This document shows, piece after piece, positions 18,373 to 26,404 of a DNA stretch of 64,000 nucleotides. The stretch covers positions 124,001-188,000 of the forward strand of contig NZ_JAEQNB010000003.1 of the NCBI RefSeq assembly GCF_016722965.1, given 5' to 3'. The translations under genes and the position numbers were made by a program. Below the pieces are notes generated by a model that was given only the letters and a program-made list of their open reading frames with translations, did not search any database and had not been told where the DNA came from. Source of the stretch: Tumebacillus amylolyticus (GTDB taxonomy: Bacteria; Bacillota; Bacilli; Tumebacillales; Tumebacillaceae). Position 1 is the stretch's first letter, and each line of letters opens with the position of its first letter.

Positions 18373-18513
18373 GAGTGCGGTCACCTCAAATTCGATCTTT
18401 TTTCACCTTGCCTTAGCTTACCCGAACTTGGGTACTTGCACAAGAATAGGCAAATCGGAAATATTCCTGTTTACAAAGCACCGCCTCTTCCAGTATGCTA
18501 CAAACAACGCAAA

Positions 18514-18528
18514 TCAAAATCATTCTTA
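18514..18528 (+). promoter_or_regulatory. Possible Fur/Zur-type operator
   Basis: TCAAAATCATTCTTA shows 10 of 15 matches to the Bacillus Zur/Fur 7-1-7 core (T..AATCATT..A). It sits immediately upstream of the ribosome binding site of a zinc-binding lipoprotein gene. Weak match, inferred mostly from context. Confidence 0.3.
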
Positions 18529-18549
18529 TCTAGGAGGTCGCTTCCTCAT

Positions 18550-19488
18550 ATGAATAGATGGAAAAAAGTCATCAGCCTCTTGGCGTTGACCGCTCTGCTT
18601 GCAACCGGCTGTACCACCTCGACAGATGCCAAAGCCTCACATAAGTTGAAGATCGTCACCACCTTCTACCCGATGTACGACTTCGCCAAGCATGTCGCAG
18701 GAGATCGCGCCGATGTGACGCTGTTGATCCCCGCCAACGTCGAGCCGCACGACTGGGAGCCGACGCCCCAAGATTTGATCAAAATTCAAAATGCGGACGT
18801 CTTCGTCTACAACGGAGCCGGGCTCGAAGGCTGGGTGGACAAAACACTTCAGAGCTTGCATCGCGACAATTTGAAAGTTGTAGAAGCCTCCAAAGGATTG
18901 CCGCTTCTCGATGGTCAAGAGCAAGAGGAGCATACGGACAGATCCGACGAGCATCCGATGGACCCACACGTCTGGCTCGACCCCGTGCTGGCTCAACAAC
19001 AGGTCAAAGTCATCCAGCAAGCCCTGTCCGATCTCGATCCCGCCAACGCCGCGCACTACCAAGACGATGCCGGTTCGTACATCCGTCAACTACAGGACGT
19101 CGACAACGCCTACCGTGATGTGACGAGCAACGCCCCCCGCAAGGATTTCGTCACGTCCCACTCGGCATTCGGCTATTTGGCGAAACGCTACGGCCTTGAA
19201 CAGATTCCGATCTCAGGCTTGAACCCAGACATCGAACCGACCACGACACAGGTAGCGGATGTGGTCAAGATCGCGAGAGACCGCAAAACTCCGGTCATCT
19301 ACTTCGAATCTCTCGTCTCTCCGAAAATCGCCGAGATGGTCGCACAGGAGATTGGATGCGAAACCGCCGTGCTCGACCCTTTAGAAGGCTTGTCCGAAGA
19401 AGAGCAGGCGCAACACATGGATTATGTGACGGTGATGGAACGCAACTTGGAAGCGCTGAAAAAATCACTCTTGATCCCGCCGAGGTGA
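18550..19488 (+). CDS. znuA: Zinc/manganese ABC transporter substrate-binding lipoprotein (ZnuA-like)
   Basis: 312 aa. The signal peptide with lipobox (LLATGC, residues 19-24) predicts a lipid-anchored extracellular protein. Cluster A-I binding features: TFYPMYDFAKHVAGD, VEPHDWEPTP (His), an acidic His-containing loop EEHTDRSDEHPMDPHVWLDP, TSHSAFGYLAKRYGL (His) and ESLVSPKIAEMVAQEIG. The His-rich loop points to zinc rather than manganese. The ATG lies 12 bases after AGGAGG; a longer frame reaching back to 18226 crosses the promoter region. No permease or ATPase gene is adjacent, so the partner must be elsewhere. Confidence 0.88.
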   Translation: MNRWKKVISLLALTALLATGCTTSTDAKASHKLKIVTTFYPMYDFAKHVAGDRADVTLLIPANVEPHDWEPTPQDLIKIQNADVFVYNGAGLEGWVDKTLQSLHRDNLKVVEASKGLPLLDGQEQEEHTDRSDEHPMDPHVWLDPVLAQQQVKVIQQALSDLDPANAAHYQDDAGSYIRQLQDVDNAYRDVTSNAPRKDFVTSHSAFGYLAKRYGLEQIPISGLNPDIEPTTTQVADVVKIARDRKTPVIYFESLVSPKIAEMVAQEIGCETAVLDPLEGLSEEEQAQHMDYVTVMERNLEALKKSLLIPPR

Positions 19489-19517
19489 GCGAGACTCCCC
19501 GGTGCCGACACAATCTC

Positions 19518-19547
19518 TTGCATTCTCTCGCTCCTCTAGCCTATGAT
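19518..19547 (+). promoter_or_regulatory. Probable promoter of the SDR gene
   Basis: TTGCAT and TATGAT separated by 18 bases, about 35 bases upstream of the TTG start codon. Confidence 0.45.
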
Positions 19548-19582
19548 AATAAGAAATACGTAAGATAAAGGAGTAGATTAAA

Positions 19583-20335
19583 TTGAAACTGCAAGGCAAA
19601 ACCGCCATCGTCACCGGCGGCGGTCGCGGCATCGGAGCCTCCACCGCCAAGGAACTCGCCGCACAGGGCGCAAACGTCATCGTCAACTACGTCGGCAACG
19701 CGGCGGCCGCCGCAGAGGTTGTCGAAGAAATCAAAAAAGCCGGCGGTCACGCTCACGCCGTCCAAGCCAACGTCACCGTGGAAGCGGACGTTCAAAAACT
19801 TATCGACGAAACTCTCACCCACTTTGGACGCCTCGACATCCTCGTCAGCAACGCCAACATGAATTTCGTCCGCAAGCCGCTCGAAGACATGACCTGGGAC
19901 GAGTTCTCCGACAAACTGAACAACGAGCTGAAAGCCGCGTTCCTCCTGACCAAAGCCGTCCTCCCGGTTATGAAAGAACAACGGTCCGGCCGTCTCATCT
20001 ATATCACCAGCGGCCAAGGCAAAAACGTCACCCCGGGCTTCATCGCACACGGCACCGCCAAGTCCGGTCTGAACTCCTTCGTGCGCTACGTCGCCAAGGA
20101 AGTCGGCCCCTACGGCATCACCGCCAACAACGTGGCACCCGGCCTGATCGAAACGGACGCAACTTCGTTCTACACCGACGAAGCCCGCCAAGCGATCGCC
20201 GCAAACATTCCGCTCGGCCGTCTCGGTCAGCCGGATGATCTCTCGAAAGTCATCGCGTTCCTCGCCAGCGACGATTCGAAATACATGACGGGATCTTACA
20301 CCAGCGTCAACGGCGGATCGTTGATGGATCTGTAA
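19583..20335 (+). CDS. Short-chain dehydrogenase/reductase lacking the catalytic tyrosine
   Basis: 250 aa classical-length SDR. The NAD(P) loop TGGGRGIG is at residues 11-18, the Asn-containing LVSNANMNF near 88-95, the catalytic Ser at 143 (YITSG) and Lys at 160. The position of the catalytic Tyr (YxxxK) holds His156 (AHGTAK). The C-terminal substrate-loop block is NNVAPGLIETDA and SVNGGSLMDL. Its annotation class would be 3-oxoacyl-ACP reductase-like, but the H-for-Y change makes standard catalysis uncertain. The start is TTG with AAAGGAG 8-9 bases upstream. Monocistronic, closed by a strong terminator. Confidence 0.88.
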   Translation: MKLQGKTAIVTGGGRGIGASTAKELAAQGANVIVNYVGNAAAAAEVVEEIKKAGGHAHAVQANVTVEADVQKLIDETLTHFGRLDILVSNANMNFVRKPLEDMTWDEFSDKLNNELKAAFLLTKAVLPVMKEQRSGRLIYITSGQGKNVTPGFIAHGTAKSGLNSFVRYVAKEVGPYGITANNVAPGLIETDATSFYTDEARQAIAANIPLGRLGQPDDLSKVIAFLASDDSKYMTGSYTSVNGGSLMDL

Positions 20336-20340
20336 GGAGA

Positions 20341-20375
20341 AAGCCAACTCTTCAATGGAAGAGTTGGCTTTTTTT
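20341..20375 (+). terminator. Terminator after the SDR gene
   Basis: Perfect 13-bp stem AAGCCAACTCTTC / GAAGAGTTGGCTT around AATG, followed by TTTTT. Confidence 0.92.
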
Positions 20376-20376
20376 G

Positions 20377-20403
20377 TTGACAGAGTTCTACGAAACGTAT
20401 AAT
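20377..20403 (+). promoter_or_regulatory. Promoter of the emrA-emrB-marR operon
   Basis: Consensus TTGACA and TATAAT elements with a short 15-base spacer, directly after the SDR terminator. Short spacing with perfect hexamers fits a promoter kept low or regulated; the -10 lies inside the palindrome at 20389-20411. Confidence 0.6.
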
Positions 20404-20411
20404 ATTTCGTA
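20389..20411 (+). promoter_or_regulatory. Palindromic operator, probable MarR-family binding site
   Basis: Perfect inverted repeat TACGAAA - 9 bases - TTTCGTA centred on the -10 box. A second partial repeat (TTCG-TATG-CGAA) overlaps its right arm. The arrangement suggests repression by the MarR-family protein encoded by the third gene of the same operon (inference). Confidence 0.6.
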
Positions 20412-20473
20412 TGCGAAGGATTCGTACTCAAAAAGTTCTTATTCGAAACGTTCTTAAAGAGGAGAGAAACAAA

Positions 20474-21121
20474 ATGACCGCTCAAAGCTTTCGTCGCATC
20501 ATCATTCTCAACATCGTCCTGCTGATCGTCTTGGTCGGCGGCGGATTCGCCGGGTATTATTTCTACAATCAATCGGTGAACTACTTATCCACAGACAATG
20601 CCAAAGTCGACGGTCAATCCGTCTCCATCGCTCCGCCAGTTGCAGGCAAACTCGTCGAATGGAACGGCGAGCTCGGCAAGTCCTACTCGGCCGGTGAAAA
20701 AATCGGCGCCGTTGAAACTGCTCAGGGTCGTGTCGACATCACCGTACCGGAATCGGTCACCATCGTCACGCAAAGCGCTGTCAAAAACTCCTTCGTCGCA
20801 GCCGGCATGCCGCTTGCGTACGCGTTCAACCTCGACCAACTGCATGTGACCGCAAACGTCAAGGAAACCGACATCAACGACGTCAAAGCGGGTCAAGAAG
20901 TTGATGTGTACGTCGATGCGTACAACGGCACCACCTTGAAGGGCAAAGTCAGCACCGTCGGTTTGGCGACGGCGAACACGTTCTCGCTGCTGCCAAGCTC
21001 CAACACCACCGGCAACTACACCAAAGTGACGCAAGTTATCCCGGTCACGATCACACTCGACGGCTACAAAGGGCTCGATCTTGCGCCCGGTATGAACACG
21101 ACCGTTCGCATCCACAAATAG
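20474..21121 (+). CDS. emrA: EmrA/HlyD-family membrane fusion protein (short form)
   Basis: 215 aa. One N-terminal membrane anchor (RIIILNIVLLIVLVGGGFAGYYF), then a beta-barrel/lipoyl adaptor: YLSTDNAKVDGQSVSIAPPVAGKL is the HlyD-type opening, FNLDQLHVTANVKETDINDVKAGQEVDVYVDAY the barrel, and LAPGMNTTVRIHK the end. It is about half the size of E. coli EmrA because the long alpha-helical hairpin is missing, as is common in Gram-positives with no outer-membrane channel. It starts at the ATG 7 bases after GAGGAGAG and is followed at 15 bases by the cognate MFS pump. Confidence 0.9.
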   Translation: MTAQSFRRIIILNIVLLIVLVGGGFAGYYFYNQSVNYLSTDNAKVDGQSVSIAPPVAGKLVEWNGELGKSYSAGEKIGAVETAQGRVDITVPESVTIVTQSAVKNSFVAAGMPLAYAFNLDQLHVTANVKETDINDVKAGQEVDVYVDAYNGTTLKGKVSTVGLATANTFSLLPSSNTTGNYTKVTQVIPVTITLDGYKGLDLAPGMNTTVRIHK

Positions 21122-21136
21122 AGGCGGGTGAACTCA

Positions 21137-22861
21137 ATGTCCGCATTTCTAATCGGATACGGCGCGTTTGCCGTGTTCGTCCTCTTGGCGGCAAACCTGC
21201 TCGTCCGCCGAAAAAGCGCAAACGCACAGGTCTCAAAAATGGACGAGCCCGAAGCTGAATCGCAGTCTCTGCAAGCTTCGCAATCTGTTCAGGACCCTCC
21301 TGTCGAGAAGGCCTCAACTTCGACAGGCACGATCGACCGAGCATCCCTGCCTATCGGGAAAATCCTCGCTGTGCTCCTGCTCGGCGGGTTCGTCTCGATC
21401 TTGAACCAATCTCTGCTCAATATCGCATTGCCGCATATGATGAACGACCTCGGCGTCTCCGCCACGACGATTCAATGGCTGATCACCGGCTACATGCTGA
21501 TGAACGGCGTCACCATTCCGTTGACGTCCTACTTGATTCGTCGATACGGTACGCGCAATCTGTTCATCGCCGCCATCTCCCTGTTTACACTCGGCGCGTT
21601 GATCTGCGCCGTTTCACCTGGCTTTACGATCATGCTGATCGGTCGATTCGTACAAGCAGCGGGTGCGGGCTGTATCATGCCGTTGATGATGACCGTATTT
21701 CTCACCGTATTCCCGCCCGAACGTCGCGGTGTCGCGATGGGGGTTATGGGCATCGTCATGATCTTCGCTCCGGCGATCGGTCCGACCCTCGCCGGCTGGC
21801 TCGTTCAGAACTACTCGTGGCGTCTCTTGTTCATCCTCGTCATTCCGATCGGGCTGATCGACCTGTTCTTGGCGATTGCTTGGCTGCGTGACGTCACAGA
21901 GCGCGCCAAGGACAAGTTCGACGCACCGGGCTTTGTCTTCTCCACCCTCGGCTTCGGCGGCTTGCTCTACGGCTTCTCCAAAGCAGGTTCGGCAGGCTGG
22001 TCCTCTTGGGAAGTCACCCTGCCGATTACCGTCGGGATCATCTCTCTGATTCTGTTCGTCTGGCGGGAACTGACCGCTGAGCAACCGATGCTCGACCTGC
22101 GCCCGTTCCGCTACGGCGTGTTCACGTTGACAGTCACCGTCTCTTCGCTGATGTACATGTCGATGATGGCGGCGATGGTCCTCCTGCCGCTCTACTTGCA
22201 AAACATCCGCGGGTTCTCGCCGGTCGAATCCGGCCTCCTGCTCTTGCCGGGCGCCGTGCTGATGGGCGTGTTCTCACCGATTGCCGGCGGCTTGCTCAAC
22301 CGAATCGGTGCTCGACCCTTGGTCGTCGCCGGTCTGTTGATCTCCGTGATCACAACGTGGCAATTCACCCATCTCTCAGCCGACACTTCCTACAGCCATG
22401 TCTTGTTCGTCAACTGCATTCGCATGATCGGGCTTGCGCTGATGATGATGACCTGTACGACGGAAGGGTTGAACCAACTACCGGCGCGCTACAACAGCCA
22501 CGGTACGGCGATCTCCAACACCATGCAACAAGTGGCAGGCTCGCTTGGCACGGCGTTGCTCGTCACCGTCATGTCCAACCGCAGCCTCTTCCACACGGCG
22601 GCGTACTCCAACGAGCTCACTTCAACGAACCCGATCCTGGTCCAGCAGTTCACTCAGATGGGCAAGACGATGTCGAGTGTGGTGTACGGGCTCGTTGTAA
22701 AAAACTCCACCATTCAAGGCATCAACGACGCATTTGTAGTCGGGACCGGTATGACGGCCGTTGCGCTGGTATTTGCAGTCTTCATCCGCCGTCGCAGCAT
22801 CCCGAAAAGCACCATCCCGGAAGTTGCTTCACCGCCCGTAGAGCGGTATCATGAAGCGTAA
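21137..22861 (+). CDS. emrB: DHA2-family (EmrB/QacA-type) 14-TM drug efflux MFS transporter with extra N-terminal segment
   Basis: 574 aa proton-driven drug exporter. The MFS core starts near residue 72 (GKILAVLLLGGFVSILNQSLLNIALPHMMNDL) and includes DHA motif A-like RRYGTRNLF, motif C-like GVMGIVMIFAPAIGPTLAGWLVQ and fourteen hydrophobic segments. Before it lies an additional membrane segment (AFLIGYGAFAVFVLLAANLLV, residues 3-23) and a 45-residue Ser/Gln/Glu-rich linker not found in EmrB or QacA. I start at the ATG after GAGGCGG; a GTG three codons earlier is possible. Works with the adjacent EmrA and is probably repressed by the MarR protein downstream. Confidence 0.92.
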   Translation: MSAFLIGYGAFAVFVLLAANLLVRRKSANAQVSKMDEPEAESQSLQASQSVQDPPVEKASTSTGTIDRASLPIGKILAVLLLGGFVSILNQSLLNIALPHMMNDLGVSATTIQWLITGYMLMNGVTIPLTSYLIRRYGTRNLFIAAISLFTLGALICAVSPGFTIMLIGRFVQAAGAGCIMPLMMTVFLTVFPPERRGVAMGVMGIVMIFAPAIGPTLAGWLVQNYSWRLLFILVIPIGLIDLFLAIAWLRDVTERAKDKFDAPGFVFSTLGFGGLLYGFSKAGSAGWSSWEVTLPITVGIISLILFVWRELTAEQPMLDLRPFRYGVFTLTVTVSSLMYMSMMAAMVLLPLYLQNIRGFSPVESGLLLLPGAVLMGVFSPIAGGLLNRIGARPLVVAGLLISVITTWQFTHLSADTSYSHVLFVNCIRMIGLALMMMTCTTEGLNQLPARYNSHGTAISNTMQQVAGSLGTALLVTVMSNRSLFHTAAYSNELTSTNPILVQQFTQMGKTMSSVVYGLVVKNSTIQGINDAFVVGTGMTAVALVFAVFIRRRSIPKSTIPEVASPPVERYHEA

Positions 22862-22885
22862 CAGCTCCTACTGGGAGGCTTTGCG

Positions 22886-23359
22886 ATGATCAAGATCCCC
22901 AACTTAGAAAATATCAAGGCCGTCTCCATTCCTTTGCGCGACTTCAACAAGGAAGTGTACAAGCTGATTGGACAGGACGCCGAACGCGTCGGCATCACCA
23001 CACAGCAGTTGATCGTCCTGTTTGAAGTCGCCAACAACCCGCTTGGCGGTCTGGAACAACTCTCCGAAACGATGCAACTCTCCGCGAGCACGCTCAGCGG
23101 AATCGTCGACCGTCTGGTCAAAACCGAACTTTTGGTTCGGGAACGCTCCGAACGCGACCGCCGCCATTTGGAACTGCGCATCTCCCCGGCGGGAGGCGAG
23201 CGAGTCCGTGAAGCGTTCAACCCGGAAACGTCGGTGTTCTTGCAACGTATGTCGTTCGCGTTGCAATTGCCGGAGGAAGATTTGCAGACCATGATGCGTG
23301 TTCAACGCCAAATGCTCGCCCGAATCCGTGGTGAGGACGAGACGACACCGTCAAAATGA
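22886..23359 (+). CDS. MarR-family transcriptional regulator of the efflux operon
   Basis: 157 aa winged-helix dimer of MarR type: recognition region QLSETMQLSASTLSGIVDRLVKTELLVRERSERDRRHLELRISPAG contains the conserved wing DRR. It likely binds the 23-bp palindrome over the operon promoter and releases it on ligand binding (inference from operon structure). GGGAGG lies 7 bases before the ATG. Third gene of emrA-emrB-marR, 24 bases after emrB. Confidence 0.9.
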   Translation: MIKIPNLENIKAVSIPLRDFNKEVYKLIGQDAERVGITTQQLIVLFEVANNPLGGLEQLSETMQLSASTLSGIVDRLVKTELLVRERSERDRRHLELRISPAGGERVREAFNPETSVFLQRMSFALQLPEEDLQTMMRVQRQMLARIRGEDETTPSK

Positions 23360-23428
23360 GTCGGATGCCCAGAGCAAGACGGACAAGGGACTCGTAGGAT
23401 ATCATAAATCCTATGAGAAAGGAGGAGC

Positions 23429-23737
23429 ATGTTCGATATGGCTCTCTCTCCTTGCCAGCTTCGCAAACACATCGGTCGCCACGTGTGCTTGACCTGTCAT
23501 GACGGCACCCGCCATTATGGGGTTCTCCACAGCGTGACTCACGATGGTGTCTACCTGCAACGCCAACCCTACAGTGGCGTTGCAGGCCGCACCGACGAAC
23601 TGACCGTACAACACGCCGACGGCCATCAACCAATCGAAGGGGAGGCGGTATTCTTCCCGCTTCTGTTCCTTCCATTTGTCGCTCTTGCAACGGCAGCCGC
23701 GTTTTCCCCTTGGGGGTACGGCGGCTACTACTGGTAA
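23429..23737 (+). CDS. Small Sm-like/hydrophobic-tail protein of unknown function
   Basis: 102 aa. The first 45 residues look like an Sm/LSm beta-barrel start (HIGRHVCLTCHDGTRHYGVLHSVTHDGVYLQ, strand-turn-strand around a DG turn). The C-terminal third is hydrophobic (FFPLLFLPFVALATAAAF) and ends in the aromatic-glycine tail SPWGYGGYYW. Proteins of this plan occur in spore-forming Bacilli with no known function. AAAGGAGG is 3 bases from the first ATG and 12 from the next (three codons on, 23438), so the exact start is open. Followed by a good terminator. Confidence 0.7.
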   Translation: MFDMALSPCQLRKHIGRHVCLTCHDGTRHYGVLHSVTHDGVYLQRQPYSGVAGRTDELTVQHADGHQPIEGEAVFFPLLFLPFVALATAAAFSPWGYGGYYW

Positions 23738-23741
23738 TCAG

Positions 23742-23776
23742 AAAAAACCGTCTCCGGTCATGGAGGCGGTTTTTTT
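23742..23776 (+). terminator. Terminator after the Sm-like gene
   Basis: Stem AAAAAACCGTCTCC / GGAGGCGGTTTTTT with a 6-base loop and T-run. Confidence 0.88.
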
Positions 23777-23805
23777 CGTGTTGATGTATGAAAATTCGTT
23801 CCCGA

Positions 23806-23833
23806 TTGTAAGTGATTAGTGATAGAATATAAG
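23806..23833 (+). promoter_or_regulatory. Probable promoter of the lipoprotein gene
   Basis: TTGTAA and TATAAG separated by 16 bases, just after the preceding terminator and about 25 bases before the start codon. Confidence 0.4.
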
Positions 23834-23858
23834 TGTATAAAAAAATGAGGAGATGGAT

Positions 23859-24353
23859 ATGAAACGATTGCATGTATCTGCCCTCGTGGGACTGACGCTT
23901 CTCCTCAGCGGATGCGGAACCACCTCGACAACCTCGTCTCCCCTCGTGGACACAGGTACCATTTATCCCCTGACCCTTGACCGCGCCGTGAATGTGCGGT
24001 TTCTCTCCACCGGCGCTCTAACGCTGGACGATTCGACCGAAGTGCCACCCGCATTTGGAGATGTACAACGATTTGGGATGTTCGAGACCATCCCGCAACA
24101 TGTGGACCATTCCTTTCAAACCATCCGTCTGTTGAGAATGATCTACCTCCCCACCCCGGACGATTCCTTGAATCTGGAGTGCAGCACCTCCGTGGACGGA
24201 CGGACGTGGACCGAGTACCGACAGATTCAACCCGACGCGCTCTTGCTCCAACTCAGCACGCCCGCCTCTTGGATTCGCTTCCGAGGCACGCTGCTGGCGA
24301 CGACAACGGAGAAATCGCCGGAGCTGCGGATGTTCGGTGTTTCCTTTCCATGA
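23859..24353 (+). CDS. Lipoprotein of unknown function
   Basis: 164 aa. Lipoprotein signal peptide with lipobox LLLSGC ends near residue 20, followed by a Thr/Ser-rich linker (GTTSTTSSP). The mature part is beta-rich (VNVRFLSTGALTLD, FQTIRLLRMIYLPTPDD, WIRFRGTLLATT), like a small carbohydrate- or wall-associated beta-sandwich; no family is recognised. I use the ATG 6 bases after GAGGAG rather than the one abutting it. Expected to be anchored on the outer face of the membrane. Ends in a bidirectional terminator. Confidence 0.75.
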   Translation: MKRLHVSALVGLTLLLSGCGTTSTTSSPLVDTGTIYPLTLDRAVNVRFLSTGALTLDDSTEVPPAFGDVQRFGMFETIPQHVDHSFQTIRLLRMIYLPTPDDSLNLECSTSVDGRTWTEYRQIQPDALLLQLSTPASWIRFRGTLLATTTEKSPELRMFGVSFP

Positions 24354-24395
24354 AAAAACAATCCTGCCTCAAGACGAGGCAGGATTGTTTTTTTC
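24353..24395. terminator. Bidirectional terminator between the lipoprotein and NCS2 permease genes
   Basis: Long stem AAAACAATCCTGCCTC / GAGGCAGGATTGTTTT with flanking A/T runs; it ends both convergent genes and overlaps the last permease codons. Confidence 0.92.
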
Positions 24396-25688
24396 CGTCT
24401 CCCGGAAGATGACGTGCTCCAACAGCAGACAGAGGATCAACCCGACGAGCAGGCCGTTGGCCACCACGCTTCGAAGCCACGGAGCGAGTGAGGCGAATGC
24501 GGACGGCGGGAGGAACATCACGCCGACGCCGACCATCAGAGAGAGCCCGATAACGAGCAAATTCCGCTGGCTGGGAATCAGCGACATGAGATCGCGCACC
24601 CCAAAGCCCATCATCTGCGCAAACGGCACAAACAACGCCGCATACGCCACTTCCGACGGCAACGTCGCAAAAAAGTTCCCGACCAGCGGGAAAAACCCAC
24701 TGACCAACACCAACGTCGCCCCGATCAGAAACGGACGCTTCGAACGAATGCCCGTCGTCGAGATGAAGCCCGCCGAAACGGACAGCGGCACGGGGCCGAT
24801 ACACGAGAGCAATCCCGAGAGGACCGCGCCAATCCCGTTGCCAAGCAAACCACGACGATAGGTGTCCGCCGTCACGTCCACACCCAGCGTACGTGCCACG
24901 ACGAGGATGGAAGCGACAACGTTGGAGATCAGAATCAGCCCGGTCAGGACCGATGTCAGGACGATCCCTGTGTCCCAAGCCGGCATCCCCCAGTCGAAGG
25001 CTTTCGGCAACGCAAACCACGGGGTGGGTTCGGCGTTGGTGTTTGACGGAATCAAGCCGAAAATCGCAAACAGAATCCAACCCGATCCGATGCCGATCAA
25101 CGGGCCCATGCTCCTCCAAAGCCCGCGTCCCTTGAGCGAGAGGATCAGCACCAGCAAGATGACGATCAGCGACAACACCGCCACTTCTCCATCGATTTCT
25201 CCCGTTCGGGTGACGCCGAGCATGCCTTTGAAGAACGAGCCCGTCAGCGAGACGACGAGCAAGATGAGATAGACCCCGGTGACCAGAGGTGTGAACAACT
25301 CGCGAAGCCGTGCCATGATCGGCAAGAGGCTCAGGATGACGAGCACAACGCCCGACGCCAGCAAGCCCATCTCCAATTGTTGCAGCACCGCGCCTTTATC
25401 TCCCGAAGTCGCAACCGCCGCCAACGTCAAGAACAGCGCCCACCACATACCGGCCGCTCCTTCAAGCAGCGGCAAGCGGTGGCCGAAGAACAACTGGAAC
25501 AGCGTCACGCCGCCGCTGACGAGCAACATCCGCTGCACCAGCGAGGACACATCGCCTGTCGACAGATCAAACGCCGCTCCGACGACAATGGGAGCTGCAA
25601 TCGTGTTGGCGAGCAAGAAAACCATCCACTGCACGCTTTGCAACCAGAGTAACGGACCTTGGGGGTGTTTTTCTAAGGTGTCTTTCAT
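24369..25688 (-). CDS. NCS2-family nucleobase (uracil/xanthine-type) permease
   Basis: 439 aa with about 12-14 hydrophobic segments. NCS2 landmarks: LLEGAAGMWWALFLTLAAVA (TM3 substrate region), GIGAVLSGLLSCIGPVPLSVSAGFISTTGIRSKRP (the TM10 half-helix and following motif) and GFGVRDLMSLIPSQRNLLVIGLSLMVGVG. It probably imports a purine or pyrimidine base by ion symport; closest by pattern to the uncharacterised YwdJ type rather than UraA or PbuX, so the base is not assigned. GGAGGGGG before the ATG, 24 bases after the HAD gene, suggests an operon with a nucleotidase-like partner. Confidence 0.85.
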   Translation of the reverse strand: MKDTLEKHPQGPLLWLQSVQWMVFLLANTIAAPIVVGAAFDLSTGDVSSLVQRMLLVSGGVTLFQLFFGHRLPLLEGAAGMWWALFLTLAAVATSGDKGAVLQQLEMGLLASGVVLVILSLLPIMARLRELFTPLVTGVYLILLVVSLTGSFFKGMLGVTRTGEIDGEVAVLSLIVILLVLILSLKGRGLWRSMGPLIGIGSGWILFAIFGLIPSNTNAEPTPWFALPKAFDWGMPAWDTGIVLTSVLTGLILISNVVASILVVARTLGVDVTADTYRRGLLGNGIGAVLSGLLSCIGPVPLSVSAGFISTTGIRSKRPFLIGATLVLVSGFFPLVGNFFATLPSEVAYAALFVPFAQMMGFGVRDLMSLIPSQRNLLVIGLSLMVGVGVMFLPPSAFASLAPWLRSVVANGLLVGLILCLLLEHVIFRETEKNNPASS

Positions 25689-25712
25689 TGGGTTCTCCCC
25701 CTCCTTTTTTCT

Positions 25713-26393
25713 CTACTTCTTGCTGTAGGTTTCGAGCCATATAAGAAATTCAGCCAACGTGACGAATTGGTGCTGCGGTTGGGGTTGGCCCTCCGGCCAC
25801 GGGTGACAACCGCGCCGCCAAACGGGGGTGATGCCCGCAAATTCTGCGCCGCCGACATCGTTGCGCGGATGGTCGCCGACATAGATCACTTCCTCCGCCG
25901 CAAGTCCCAACGCTTCGAGCGACAGCAGGAAAATCAACGGTTCAGGCTTCTCATACCCGACTTCCTCCGAAATCAACACCACGTCAAAAAAATCGCGGAT
26001 GCCGAGCAGATCGATTTTTGCATTCTGACGTTGGCTTTGCCCGTTCGTGATCAGCCCGAGCCGATATCCTCGCACGGTGAGTTGGTTCAACATCGTGAAC
26101 AGCCCCGCCATCGGCTGAACCACTTGCGGAAACACGCGGTTCCAATGCTCGATCAACATGTCCTCCGTGGGTCGATCCGTCCACGGCAACGCGTTCAGCA
26201 GATCCTGGAACTTATCACGTCCCCGATACCCGCCGCCGTCTGTCTCCACGATCACCCGCGCAATTTCGTCCACCGTCAGTTCGAGCAGGAGATGGCCGAA
26301 GTCTTCGCGGAACTTCTCGGCGTACTTCGGCATCGTCGCCATGCGGTCAACCAGCGTGTCGTCGAGGTCGAACAGAATTGCTTGCAACGCCAT
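25713..26393 (-). CDS. HAD-family hydrolase
   Basis: 226 aa. HAD motif I is FDLDDTLVD (nucleophile and acid Asp, residues 8-16), motif II is LGLITNGQS (Thr/Asn), motif III is Lys in GYEKPEP, and motif IV is YVGDHPRNDVGGAEFAG. The cap and length fit YjjG/PNP-type nucleotidases or phosphoglycolate-like phosphatases. Transcribed with an NCS2 nucleobase permease, so a nucleotide-related substrate is plausible (inference). GGAGGG lies 6 bases before the ATG. It follows the hemL terminator. Confidence 0.85.
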   Translation of the reverse strand: MALQAILFDLDDTLVDRMATMPKYAEKFREDFGHLLLELTVDEIARVIVETDGGGYRGRDKFQDLLNALPWTDRPTEDMLIEHWNRVFPQVVQPMAGLFTMLNQLTVRGYRLGLITNGQSQRQNAKIDLLGIRDFFDVVLISEEVGYEKPEPLIFLLSLEALGLAAEEVIYVGDHPRNDVGGAEFAGITPVWRRGCHPWPEGQPQPQHQFVTLAEFLIWLETYSKK

Positions 26394-26404
26394 GTTTTTC
26401 CCTC

